DNA from: Scolanthus callimorphus
Taxonomy: Eukaryota > Cnidaria > Anthozoa > Actiniaria > Edwardsiidae
DNA: 64,000 bases
Assembly (NCBI GenBank): GCA_033964015.1
Contig: CM066918.1
Location: forward strand, 25,379,387-25,443,386
Reading direction: 5' to 3'
Below, piece by piece: positions 34,901 to 45,763 of the stretch. The position numbers and the translations under genes are program-made. Under the pieces are notes generated by a model that saw only the letters and a program-made list of their open reading frames with translations, had not been told where the DNA came from and did not search any database. Position 1 is the stretch's first letter. Each line of letters opens with the position of its first letter.

Positions 34901-36083
34901 AAAGTTATAGCTGTGTTTCGAATTATGAATAATTTTTATATGGAGTTCGTTTAATGAGATCTCATCAGGACTGCTAAACCTCTCACTCATTGTCTCTTGT
35001 GAACATATTCACACAGCTATAACTTTATCAAATTTGAACCAAATCATATCAGATTTTTACAAGAAATAATGCTTTACTTGCACGACAGTTTGACATAAAC
35101 CTTTTTTTATTTTACGTGTTTTCTAAAATTCAGCATTTTCCGGCTTTTTGGGTCAAAAAATAAAGTTTTTCAATTTTATAATAAGTATCTAAACAAATCT
35201 TACATGATTAAAGAGAGTATCAAAACTTTGACAAATTATCGAAATATACTTCTGGCATTCCTGGCGAATGAAAGTGGTTATTCTTAGTTTTTTTTTCTCC
35301 AGGCTTAATGGCTTTGTAACTATCCGCTTTCAGTAATTTTTTCATTAACTGTTGTAACTGTCTGCTTTTGTAAATTGACACCCCGCTGTAATTCAGACTT
35401 TGTTCTGCGAGAGTGGCACAATAAACTATTATTATCATTATTTGTTATTATAACCACCCTTCCCTAAACGCACTCTTCCTGGTCACCTATCTCGTCTGAG
35501 GGCTATTTTATAAGATCCCTTACGTGCGTTATTGTCTGTTCTTTGGATCTCAATCTATTAATTGCCTCAACTTTGTCTGTGCGTCCTCTTGCGCACATGA
35601 TTCAGTACAAGTTCCTTTTGACCGCGAGAGGGGCGAGTATAGAGCTTAAAAATGTATTTATTTATTTACAAATGTTCATTTACGAGGCTGTTGACCTTAT
35701 GAATCAAGCATATGAAAAACAAACCGTTATCTCTCATTTTGATATCTTCTCTTATTCCTCTCGCCTATCGCCCTGTAGGTTTCGCTGTATCTATACTCCT
35801 GCAACCACAGAATCACCCAGCTGGGAGTTGCACCCAGTCCTCGCTGCACTGGCAGTGCTGCGCATGCTCTGGTACACCACTGGATGTTTATTTTACTGCG
35901 GTATTGTCTTTCTACGCAAGTAGACATCCTGACGCTTATGTTTCTGCGCATTTTATCTGCTATTTTACTTTTTGCCAGCTATGTACAGACTGTGTAAAAA
36001 TTATGGAAGGGAAGGTAGCAAATGAGAAATAACTGCAGCCGAATACAATTTTTGAAAGGAAAAAAAAATCACCAAATGTTATT
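31948..36083. mobile_element. 4.1-kb foldback element with nested inverted and tandem repeats
   Basis: The arms at about 31948-32512 and 35535-36083 are inverted copies starting AATA(G/A)CATTTG. They share long blocks such as AGCTGGGTGATTCTGTGGTTGC and its complement, and each contains the same ~100-codon open frame. The centre (about 32930-35240) alternates inverted modules: TTATAGCTGTGT with TCACAAGAGACAATGAGTGA, and CGAATTACGG with CCAGGAACGCCTGACACTCC. These are arranged in two larger direct units about 0.94 kb apart. No transposase was recognised. No convincing target duplication was found at my chosen ends. Confidence 0.65.
35290..35452 (+). mobile_element. LINE-like 3' tail fragment
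   Basis: GTGGCACAATAAACTATTATTATCATTATTTGTTATTATA near 35410-35450 looks like a LINE 3' UTR, poly(A) signal and TTATTA-type tail. The fragment interrupts the inner repeats of the foldback element. No coding motif remains, so the call is weak. Confidence 0.35.
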
Positions 36084-36374
36084 TCCGCTTTGCCTCGCAG
36101 AATAGTTTAAACTGCGCCATCTCATGTTCTGTCTTCTCGCTACTTATACATGACTGGACAGATGGCTTCATTGACGCGAAAGAATAAACAAAACCATTTC
36201 GGTGTTTTCAAAAGCGCAGCGTTGTTAAAAACGACGAAAAGTCCAGTTTCGAATTCTCTCATCCTCAATCGCTGAATAGGCGTCAAAATTTAAGGCGCAT
36301 AAAAACAGTGGGAGCCTTAATTTTTGATACCGATATTTCGGCTTCAAATTGAGGCTTTTACTTTATGCACCGTA

Positions 36375-36500
36375 AAAGGCCCATCACCAACCGGGAGCCT
36401 TTGCGCCCCGTTTGCTATTGTTTTCAAATTGATCCATTGTTTTTCGGGTGCTCTGATTGGCTAAGAGTCCGCAAAGGCTCTCGGTTGATGATGGGCCTTT
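36375..36500. repeat. Hairpin element
   Basis: AAAGGCCCATCACCAACCGG (36375 on) and its near complement at 36469-36500 form inverted arms around ~60 bp. Non-coding MITE-like remnant. Confidence 0.5.
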
Positions 36501-37097
36501 AATCCCCATTAATTAGTTGTAGAGTAGATTTCGAAAAAAAAAACGTATTCTTGGTCGCATTTGTTTTTTCTCGTCCAAAGGGCCTTAGTCAAGTCCCTGA
36601 ACTCTCCTTCGCGGCTCCGTTTGACCAAGAACTTGGGTTTTCGTTAGTGCGCATGTTCCAAATACCGCTGTCGGAGATTGATTGTTGGCTACATGAATTT
36701 TGTCCATCAAGATAGGACGCCCTTGTGACCGTAACCACGAAAATTCAACATGCGCATTCAAAAGGCTTCTGGACTCTCCTTTCGCGCCAGCTTTCAGAGC
36801 GGAACTTAGGTCGCGGGCCTGTAATCAGCGGTTTTCCCATTAGCCCCCCTGCGATCAGGTCGTTGCCGCTAGCAACCAAGTCGCACTTTCGTTGTTTACG
36901 GTACCCGAAAGAATGGGCTTTGTACTTTCAGCCAATGAAACGCCGGTAAAATCCAAGTATGTTAATGATTTATCGTTCAAAATGGCAGCAGAGGCAACGA
37001 GGAAGCTAGGAAGCTTCGAAAATCGCTTGTTTTTAGCCAAAATTATGCTTTAACGGGCTTTCAAATTGAGTCTATCTTCAGAGGGCTATAATAAAGA

Positions 37098-37207
37098 ATG
37101 CATTTAAAGGGCTTACGAAGAGTTCGATTCTACTCTTATCCGGAGTTTTCTGAAATATACGATGTATTGGAGGTGATACCAGGGCTACTCAAGACTATGA
37201 AACCGAG
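37098..37207 (+). other. Candidate isolated coding exon
   Basis: An ATG at 37098 opens 36 codons (MHLKGLRRVRFYSYPEF...) ending in AG followed by the donor GTAGGT. Composition and donor look exon-like, but no matching downstream exon or family was recognised, and the next gene (RAG1-like) is on the opposite strand. It could be a chance frame or the orphan first exon of a displaced gene. Confidence 0.25.
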
Positions 37208-37423
37208 GTAGGTTGTTTAGTACAATTTGTTTTATGGACGCTTTGGAGTGATTTCTTCGCTGAGTTTTAATGCATATTCGTGTCATATTACAAACATAAC
37301 GGTATATTTTAAACTTCTCCCCGTTCAAAGCATCAGCATAAAAACTTGAAATTACAGCTTAGTCGAGAACTCAAAAGATTTAGTGATCCTGAACTCCCCT
37401 ATAAAAAGAAATTCTAAGCGGAT

Positions 37424-40400
37424 CTAGTCTGACATATTCTGCTCCGTCATATTTCTTTTTAGGTTCCGCGACTTTTTCTTCGGAACAACCGCTCTGTTCT
37501 CTGGCTCTACGATCAAGTAGTGCTCCTCGAGCATTTTCTTCAGGCGCTCAGTCGCGGGATGAACAGCTGAGAAGTTGTTGGCCAATTTAACGAACTCATG
37601 GTGTATAGACTCCCCTCCTTGTTCGCCAAAAAAGCCCAGGGGAAAACGCCACTTTCGAATGAAAGGCACTACATGGTCTTCAAGCATGTGGAGCTTCGGG
37701 GGAAAAGTAGTGTTGGGAAAGTTGGTCCTGAAGTAGTCCATAAATCTTCGAATGTCAGCACCTGGAATATATAAGAAGGGTTTCATGAGAAGTGCAGTTG
37801 GCTTGGGGGCACTGTGTGCACAACAAAAGGCAAGTAATAAATTCATCATATCATAATTTAACTTGTGTACATATTGTTTAAATACCCAAGACATCGATTT
37901 CCTCATCCGTCATAGGAGCACTGCTGTTATATTTGTTATGGCAGATAGAAAAGAGCTGCAGGAGCCTGCTGTACTTGTGTTCTATGGCCACAGCCTCCTC
38001 CCTCAAACCAGGGCACTTCTCAGTGGTCACTCTCACCACCGTCTCACAGATTCTCTGGATGTTTTTCTCCTGAAGAACATAGAAAATCATTCTTCAAATT
38101 TGTGTTTTGTTATGATTGTTCTGTTAATGCTAAATTGGGGGAAAATACACTATAGTTACATATTTTCCATAAATAAATGTTGTTATTGTTGTGATAATAT
38201 TTAATAATCACCTTTAAACAAATATCAACATGGTTTCCAATGAAACTCTGGCTGTGGTAGGCTTGGCGCTGTACACGGAGTGCTTGAAGCGTGTCACTCA
38301 GTCCAGTATTTACAAAGCCAATGCCACTTGGAAATGTTGATTTCTCCTTTATGTTTTCCCCTTGAGATTCCTGTAAAACATACAACTTGGTAGTATAATT
38401 TACTCAAATAAAGTTTGCATCATTTTGATTACAAAGTGTTAGTAAGATCGGGGACTGGTAAGGTTGATGCTTTTATTGTATTAGGCATTATTGTAAATTA
38501 ATCAAACCTTTTCATCTGCTTCTTTATCCAGCAATTGAGCAACATTCAGAAGACTGGAGATGGTAGGACTTGGTTTTTCCTCTGTATGTTCTTGGTTACC
38601 AGATGTAAGAAGCTGTGTGGCATACTCCTGCATCTGTTGGGACTGCTCTCTGAGTGAATCAGCCTTTTCCAATAGCCTCCTTGCCTCTTGTAACTGGCAA
38701 ACATACTGGCCAACTATGCTGTCTCCAGGGTTTTCATCAGTGTTAGCCAAGGTTGCTGCTATTTGGATGTCTAGATCTTCGCAGTCTGCCAGAAGAAGCT
38801 CATAGAACTTAAGGAACATGCCCAAACTGATGTGAAGCCCAGGAACACATATCTGAAAAAGGCAATGTCTTGCTAAAAACAAGTACTGTTTTGAGAAATT
38901 ATATGCTACCTCACAGATTATTATTAATTGTTATTATAATAATTACCATTTACTGACTGTAAAACTCACATGACTAATTGGGATATCCAGCAAGGGCTCA
39001 TGGATCACATTATAAAACTCCTTGGCCTTTTTTATGTCTCCACCATCAGCAATGAAATCAGCAAGGACTTTTTGTAGTCTTTCTAAGTTCCGCTCTTGGT
39101 AGGGGCTACGGCTCTCCTTTGGTTTAATCATATCAACACCAGTGATCTCACACCATAGGCAGGGGTGCCGTCCTTTAAAAGATAATCATCAGCATAATTA
39201 TATTTAAGTTAATGCTCAATTCTGTGTCAGCATTTAATAATATGAATTGGTGTAAGGGCACATACCACTTGCTCCAGAAATGCCAACAATTTTGCACAGG
39301 AACTCATAATCTCCAAAGAGAAATAATATGACATCTCTGTCACTGTTGAAAAATCAATACAGATATAATTAATATGCATTAACTATTAAAATCAAGGCTG
39401 CTTCGGTTATTTTACACTTTTTTACAGGTATTAATCCCATTACAGTGTAGTTTCATGCCTCAAGTAAAAAGCAGCAAACAAACATTTTGCAAAGAACATA
39501 TTATAGTGTTAGGTACTTACTGCAGCTGCACTTGCCGCAACTGAGCTAGTTGTTCCTTGTATCTGTCTATTGCAGTTCTCAGGTTGTTTCGTGTGTCCTT
39601 CGCTTCGAAGATGGAGAAGACTACGGTGTTTTTACTAGAGTTTGGCTTTTCTAGATTAGCTATCTGGAAGCCAAACTTCATAGAATGCTGACCGTGGTCT
39701 CCTCCAAGCTTCACATAGAGCTTGTCACTGGGGATGTGGCCATCATGATCTGTCAGTAGTCCCTCCCTGAAACATAAAAGAACTAACGTAGAACCTCAAA
39801 AGTACAAACTCATTGTAATAAAAAGTTAAGTTGCCTACTTGACGTTTTTGTCCATATAAGAGGTTATCTTCTCTTCTAAGTCCTCTACAAATGCGCAGGG
39901 GGTTTTCTTGATAGTAGTGGTCTTTCTTTCACTGTGTTCCATGGGGATGAACTCTGCCTCCAGATTTTCGCCTATCTGCTCCTTCTTCTGCTTTCTCTGC
40001 TTCTTTTCACTCTCCATCTTGACACCCCAGTTTTTGAACCACCTGCAGTATAAATGCCTTGAATAAGTTTTACAACAAAAGCTATTTTCATTTTTTATCT
40101 GACTATCATACTCTCTGTCAGTATTTATTCTTAATACCCATGTTTTCAAAAGTAGAGCCTAAAGCTGAGTTAATAGCCCTTATAGAGCCCTAACTTGCCT
40201 TCTCAGCTTATTCAGTCGAAACCATGACATCCCAAGATCCGCTTTCATCGCCAGCGTTTCTCTTTTGGGCAGTTCCAGAATAAGATCCTTCCCCAAGGCG
40301 TCATTAAGGAGTTTCTCCCTTTCCTCTTTCGATTTGCCTTTTAAATGATGGATGACGTGAATGTCCATTTGCCCACCACTTATACTCTCTCCAACACGCT

Positions 40401-41560
40401 GGAATTCCCTTGTGCGCTTACGTTTCTGCCTCCCACTAACAGCATCGCTGGTTTTTAATGCTTGAGGTACGTGAAGTATCTGTAAAGGCTGAGAAAAAAA
40501 CCCATCAATTCTCTGATTTGAGTTTTATCGAATCATTTCACTGTTTTAAATCAATTAATATTTTTGGATACGTTACCTTTCCTCCGGTCTTTAGAAGCGC
40601 CGATTTCCCGTCCGTTGAAGCTTGAAGCTTCGATTTTATGCAGAGCGTGGCCAGCTTTTCTACCTCGGGCGTCACTTTTCCCGCTTTCACCTGCTCTATA
40701 GCTTCGTTAATTGCGGAGGACTGTAGCGCAGCTTCTGCGACACCATGATCTTGCGCTACAGGTGCAGCTATGGGAGGGCGCCTCGCCGGAAGAGGGGGGT
40801 AGGTGCAAACGTGATTACGTATACTTTCGTAGGTGGTTATTGCTCTGCAGCCCTTACATTCTACTCGTAACTCCGAAGTCCAGCGTAGCATTAATCTTGA
40901 TACTTTAGCGCTAGTAACCTCAGCCTTGCATACTGGGCACGTTGTGCCAGAGAGGGTAAGGGATGACTCTAAGCAACTTGCGCAGAAGTAGTGCTCGCAG
41001 TTCGTTTCTATCGGCAAGTGAATAATTTCTTTACAAATAGGGCAGAATAGGTCATCCTTTACCGTCTCGGCAAAACTGAACCCAGTGAAGTCACATCGCT
41101 GCTTATATTGTGCCTCGTCAATAACCTCGCCGATTGTTTCTTTTGCCGTTGCCGTAGCATTTGTAGCCGCAAGTGCGGGACGTGTCTCTTTCTGCTCTTT
41201 TGCTGTACTCGATCGCGGTCTACCTCTTTTTGCTTTACGAGGTCTTCCACCTTTTTTTGTCGCATTGCCTTGATCACATAGTTCGCACTCTGGTGTGTGT
41301 ATCTCCCAGAATATTTTTTCTCTTGTACGATGTTTGGAATCAGCCGACAAGTAGCAAAGGTTGCAAAACCGGGGCGGATGGATTTCTTCACTGTCCTTGT
41401 CGACGTTCAGATCAAAGTTAGACCTTAAAAACTCCGAAAATTCCTTACAAGAATAAGTGGTTTTAAACTTCTCTTTTAGTTTCCTTAATCTCGTCCCACA
41501 GATACGGCAAAGTGATTTTAAATTCTCAATATGTGTTTCTATTGAGGGAGTACTACTCAT
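37424..41560 (-). CDS. RAG1L: RAG1-like protein, complete ten-exon gene
   Basis: Exons in coding order: 41560-40577, 40488-40199, 40042-39839, 39766-39521, 39342-39266, 39172-38970, 38852-38508, 38370-38212, 38069-37886, 37761-37424. Phases agree throughout; 3030 nt give 1009 aa, close to vertebrate RAG1 (~1040). N-terminal motifs SLCRICG, IHPPRFCNLC and HTPECELC match the RAG1 N-terminal zinc region. A RING follows (CPICKEIIHLPIETNCEHYF..C, ~residues 172-215), then a further zinc-finger-like segment. The core has VKLGGDHG (D516, aligning with RAG1 D600), HPCLWC (C605/C608), LHMLEDHVVPF (H922/H927, the ZnH2 pair) and GEQGGES (E948, aligning with E962). Where RAG1 has LHCD708 this protein has LHIS677, so the second catalytic Asp appears to be missing. 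Intron 2 has a GC donor (AG/GCAAGT). No terminal inverted repeats or RAG2-like gene were found nearby. The alignment is by eye from knowledge of RAG1. Confidence 0.9.
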
Positions 41561-42269
41561 TTCACACGCGGAGTAAGATGACCGCGACAGCTAGCAAGAC
41601 GTGGAAATCACGATATTAATTTGGGCTCCAGCTCGAGTAAAACAAATTGTACCAATAAATGGACTTCGAAATCAGGTAGAGTAAGACTATTTAAAGCAGG
41701 GGAAAGTGATGTATATTCTGGGAAAACTCGATGAGACTTGAATTTTATACTTTTATTGAGCTATGTTGCAACACTTGCTTCCTGTATGGGAAATAGTAGG
41801 CCAATCCGACCAAGCCGCGTTACGTGCGTGCAATATGTCGTATCGTCTAAATTTAACCGCTACGTAGTGATTGCATTACCCAAGAATCTAACAAGGTCAA
41901 CTGCGCATTTATATCTTTCATCGCCTTGTACTGCACATTAGCAAAATAATTTTGTGTGTTGCGAGAGTTTTACTTCCGGTGACCTCTAGTTTAGTATTAA
42001 GAGCCTAACTAGCGATGGCATGCAATGTGATATCCCGCAGCGCGGTCATGAACTTAAGTTCCGCTTTCGGCTAGCCTGAAAGCTGCGTGATCGGCGACCA
42101 CAGGCAACAACGGAGTAGAGTTCTGGACTAAAAGGGCCTGTGAGACAAATTTAAAAATAGGCAGCCCGCTGCAGATACGTGAACCTGCGCGCGGGAGAAA
42201 ACTGAATCAGGTGTGATCAATAATGGAAAGAGATTATGAGCCCCTGGTGTTAGGTTAATTCTTGATAGT
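41561..42269. other. RAG1-like gene 5' flank
   Basis: Should contain the promoter and 5' UTR of the minus-strand RAG1-like gene. No TATA box can be assigned with confidence, and no terminal inverted repeat of a RAG transposon (CACTGTG/CACAGTG-type end) was seen. Confidence 0.4.
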
Positions 42270-42430
42270 TTATGTTCTCGAACCCAGAGCTCCTCGGCTC
42301 GTTACCTCGCGGGGGAGGCTCTGGTGACAGCCACTTACGCATGCGCGACGTTTAATACAGAGCCGTTAAGAGAAACATCTTTCTGCGCATGCCCCAACGT
42401 TCAAAATCAGCCAATCAGGGGAGGCCCTCA
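42270..42430. repeat. Copy of the 10.5-kb inverted-repeat family
   Basis: CTCGAACCCAGAGCTCCTCGGCTCG, then GAGGCTCTGGTGACAGCCA and TACGCATGCGC, matches modules at 10530-10585 and 10788-10975. It is a dispersed element, non-coding. Confidence 0.6.
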
Positions 42431-42537
42431 AAACAGGAATGAATAATAAAATCGAAGTGTCCCAAATGGATACCATTGATGACATTCTGTCCTATATATA
42501 CTTTGCGTTAACAGATATTTATGGGGATAAGGTTAGC

Positions 42538-42712
42538 TGTTCACTACTCATACAAGGGGCGTCCTTAAAATGGACTGGTGGCCGGGCGTACTCTCACCGC
42601 TAGGTCACCGAGTCGCTACTGAGCAAACAACTGAAAACCCCTCGGGATAGCGACTGTCAGAGCAGAAATCTCTGGCGTGGGCGTAAGAACCGTACGGTCG
42701 CCATACGAAGCT
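42538..42712 (+). repeat. Interspersed repeat, copy 2 (GGGCGTCCTTA family)
   Basis: Second copy of the ~175-bp sequence at 14815-14990, in the same orientation, with the same ordered blocks up to GTACGGTCGCCATACGA. Sharp loss of similarity on both sides suggests a defined unit. Confidence 0.6.
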
Positions 42713-42837
42713 TTTTTTAGAGAATTGAAACCTAAAAGTCGAGCATGGAGCACAGGAATTAATTGGATTGTGCGAGAGGATCAGCAGAAGAGACCACAGA
42801 TGAACAAACGCGCCATAAAACCATTTTTTACGTTATA

Positions 42838-42985
42838 TTTCAAAAACGAGTTCAAGTGTTTCATTGGGTTTGCAAACAACGAGAAAACCATTGAAACACG
42901 AGCGGCGTAGCCGCGAGTGTTTTATTGTTTTCGAGTTGTTTGTAATCCCAATGAAACACGCAGAACGAGTTTTTGGAATTACTTC
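42838..42985. mobile_element. MITE-like hairpin (GTGTTTCATTGG type)
   Basis: The arms CAAAAACGAGTTC...GTGTTTCATTGGG and CCCAATGAAACAC...GAACGAGTTTTTG are inverted around GAGCGGCGTAGCCGCGAG, itself a palindrome. Related GTGTTTCATTGG motifs occur at ~2065 and ~43910. Confidence 0.65.
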
Positions 42986-43192
42986 TCACACAAATAAAAT
43001 ACACAGTTTATATCATGTTATGCAATCACGCTTAGAATGTTAAAGAACAAAAACGTGATTACATAAGCCCAACGACGCCAAATTAGCTGATTACATCAGC
43101 CCTTTTGTTCAGGCAAAGAACATGCCATCTAATCAATTGCTAGATTGTACAACCTTGTATATGCTAATTGAATCGCCATTTCACCTTGAACA

Positions 43193-43352
43193 TGGCGCAG
43201 TCAAGGTTTCGTCCGCCTGACTGCGGACGAAAAAGAAAGGATAGCGGTATATCCGCCCAAAACTCTCTACCAAATCGTGTGCGAGATACGTCGGTATGTA
43301 CTGGAACGAAAGCCCAACCTGGATTTCAATTTCTTGGATGGCAAACGACAAA
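43193..43352 (+). pseudogene. Fragment resembling a Crypton-type (DUF3504) recombinase N-terminus
   Basis: One frame from about 43217 reads TADEKERIAVYPPKTLYQIV, then a helix containing RYVLERKPNLDFNFLDG, up to a donor-like GTTAGT at 43353. The YPPxTLYQI...R...NPxLxF pattern is that of Crypton-derived tyrosine recombinase proteins common in cnidarians. No downstream exon with the recombinase catalytic residues was found. A degraded fragment is the likely state. An overlapping frame from an ATG at 43168 has no recognisable motif. Confidence 0.4.
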
Positions 43353-44239
43353 GGTTAGTTTATGTTTATATATCCACGTTTCTGCTCCAAGCATGCCATT
43401 AGCCACGATATTATCAGTGTAATTTTGAGAGCTAGAAAGCAGTGAATTCACTAGGAGCAACCAAAATATTAGCCTACGTTTGTTAAGTAAGCTTTCGACT
43501 GATAAATTAACAGCGCTTTGCAGCGTTTTGGTTCAAATTAAAGCGGATGGAAATGGATTGCTAGTTTTGATTGCTGAAAATATTTTTGGGTCTTTTGGGC
43601 AAAACAAGATCCGAGTGCAACAACGAACTCTGGTGTTTGCATGTTCTGATAACACTAGTCATATTTCTAACATTTTTGTTTTGTTACATTTGCTCACTTC
43701 AAACGTTTGCTGAACGCAGAAGGGAAGGACGGGACGAGCGGGCAGGATTGGCGCTAAAGAACAAGAAAGAGATGAAGCTGCCGATCAAGACAATTAAACA
43801 TGTTATTGAATTGTGTTTGAGTAGTCTATGAATATGCTAATTAAGAACTCAATATCACTAGTGTTTGAAATCATTTCAAACACTAGTGATTTTCAACTGG
43901 TGTTTCATTGGGTTTCCAAAGTCATACACCTGACCAAACGCAAGAACCCCATTGGTCTACGCCCTCATGAATAATTAATGAGTTTGAGAAAGGTGCATAG
44001 CCACCAACACGCAAGCTCAGCATATGGTTGTAGTAGGAAAACGTGTTTAGGGTCGTTTAGGGGCCGGGCTTACTAATTACCAGAAGCATTAGTTTCAATC
44101 CACGGGAATGTTGAGGCATTTGAGGCCCAAGTCAAGGGTCTTTAATTTATGCTACACCTGAGCCATTGCGCTATGCATTGATATATATGTTGCATACATA
44201 ATAAAAGTGAAGTGAAGGGCGCATCTGCCTTCCAAGCCA
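43353..44239. other. No gene seen; short palindrome at 43850-43890
   Basis: Contains a perfect palindrome (AATCACTAGTGTTTGAAAT mirrored) near 43850-43890 and several short open frames without motifs. Confidence 0.4.
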
Positions 44240-44520
44240 AGTAGCACTCAGTGTAGCCTCCTCCGCAGGCATCTCCGTGTGATTTCCGTGTGCTTTGCAT
44301 CGTTTTGCATCGCTTAATTGGCGTTTTTGGCAGAGCGGAACCTGAGAACGAGTTCAAACCGGAAGCGGAAGAGAAAAGAGGGGGGAGGACAAAAGGACCC
44401 TTTCACGATCACACCACAGGAAGTCCAACCAAGCACCTCGAAGAAGGCTCGAAATGACCGAAATAGGTGTTTCAAAACACAACGAGACGCCTGCGGAGGA
44501 GGCTACACTCAGTGGTACTT
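44240..44520. mobile_element. MITE with ~35-bp terminal inverted repeats
   Basis: The left end AAGTAGCACTCAGTGTAGCC (about 44240) and the right end GGCTACACTCAGTGGTACTT (to 44520) are inverted, including CTCCTCCGCAGGC/GCCTGCGGAGGAG. The ~280-bp interior holds a basic open frame without recognisable homology. Confidence 0.6.
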
Positions 44521-44616
44521 TCGAACTTTTTCTTAAAGTATTTTTTTTTCCTAAGATCTACTTGCAATAGTCATTGTCGATAAATGGCTTTTCAGGTTGT
44601 CACAAGAGCAACCTGT

Positions 44617-44715
44617 GCCAAAAGGGAAACCATTTGGCAGCAAATCCCAAAAGGGAAACCATTTAGCAGCAAGGCCCAAAAGGAAAACCATTTAGCAGCA
44701 AAGCTCAAAAGGGTT
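44617..44715 (+). repeat. ~30-bp tandem repeat
   Basis: About 3.3 copies of CCAAAAGGGAAACCATTTAGCAGCAA with small changes. Non-coding. Confidence 0.85.
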
Positions 44716-44867
44716 GAGCAATAAAGTCCTTTATAAAAAGCTTTACATGGGGCCGCGTGAAATAAGATGTAAAAATCAGGAGGGGGAAGTAACTAAGACC
44801 CCCAAACCTTTCTGAATGAACTGGATACCTATAAAGAACCATTGTTCGGAACTCACCTGATCCAAAA

Positions 44868-45144
44868 GTAGACTGTTTACAACCCCTTATTTGTCGAACG
44901 TTCGCAAATACAAGAGAAACGTCTTTGCTACGATCGCTTTTATTCGCCCGCGTGTTTGGGTCTCGAGTTCAAGTCACGCTCAGCGTACCACGGAAAGCTC
45001 ATCGCCAAAATGATAGTCTATAACACAGGGAATTTCTGCAGAAACCCATCCATGGGAAAATCTGAATTTCCCAAGGCACACGCATGGGAAGTGTTCAGAA
45101 TTCACATGGTTAGCCATGGGAAATCCGAACACTTCCCATACTTC
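44868..45144. mobile_element. Left half of an inverted-repeat element split by the retroelement
   Basis: GTGTTTGGGTCTCGAG, CACAGGGAATTTCTGCAGAAAC and CCATCCATGGGAAA here are mirrored at 56703-56905, beyond the retroelement. The 4-bp target duplication CTTC lies at 45141-45144. Same family as 13675-13955, though this copy has longer arms. Confidence 0.7.
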
Positions 45145-45597
45145 TGTAACGGGTCGGGATCGGTGTCTTTCAATTGAACACGATTTTCTTACTATACTGT
45201 ACTACTATACTACTACTACCTTTATTCAAGTTACATACGCTTTATATAGGTGCTGGCTCTCGGAAGGTTCCCATGGGAGATTAGCCTGATAAGGGGTGTT
45301 TTTAGTGCCAAATGTAGGAATGTCCGGTCAATGTCTAGAATTCGGACTTAGACCAAGACTATCAGATCAGAGCATGTGCACTAACCGTGGGAAAAGGGAT
45401 TATCTTAAAAACGGGAAATACCGTTGAATTCCAATGGGAAGTTCCGAGCACCACACTTATAAATATCGTAATCTACAAAAGTGTACTTATGATGTAGACG
45501 TAGGGGAAACTACAAATGACTACAAATATACAATAATTCATGTTAACTGGCATGACTACAAATTAACTAGTGAATTTACTAGAATCGCTTCGTAACA
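45145..45597 (-). repeat. 3' LTR of the Gypsy element
   Basis: 453 bp with TGTAAC and GTAACA ends as written on the plus strand. Identical by eye to 56250-56702. On the minus strand it follows the purine-rich tract. Confidence 0.92.
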
Positions 45598-45611
45598 TTC
45601 CCCCCGCCTTT
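45598..45611 (-). other. Polypurine tract
   Basis: On the minus strand AAAGGCGGGGGGAA directly precedes the 3' LTR, the expected plus-strand primer position in LTR-element reverse transcription. One C interrupts the purine run. Confidence 0.7.
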
Positions 45612-45763
45612 GTCTGGCACATCACCCGATGTGCAAAAATTTATCAAAAATGTGATTATATAAGAGGCTTGACACGCGCGCCTTAAAAAAACTAGAAAAA
45701 TATCTTAAAAATACTACAAAACTATTCTGGCAGACGCGTGTAAGGTAAAATATGTCTGAAAAA

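Noticed and set aside
37808..37820. CACTGTG heptamer resembling a recombination signal
   Set aside because: It lies within an intron of the RAG1-like gene with no A-rich nonamer or inverted partner at a sensible distance; chance is sufficient.
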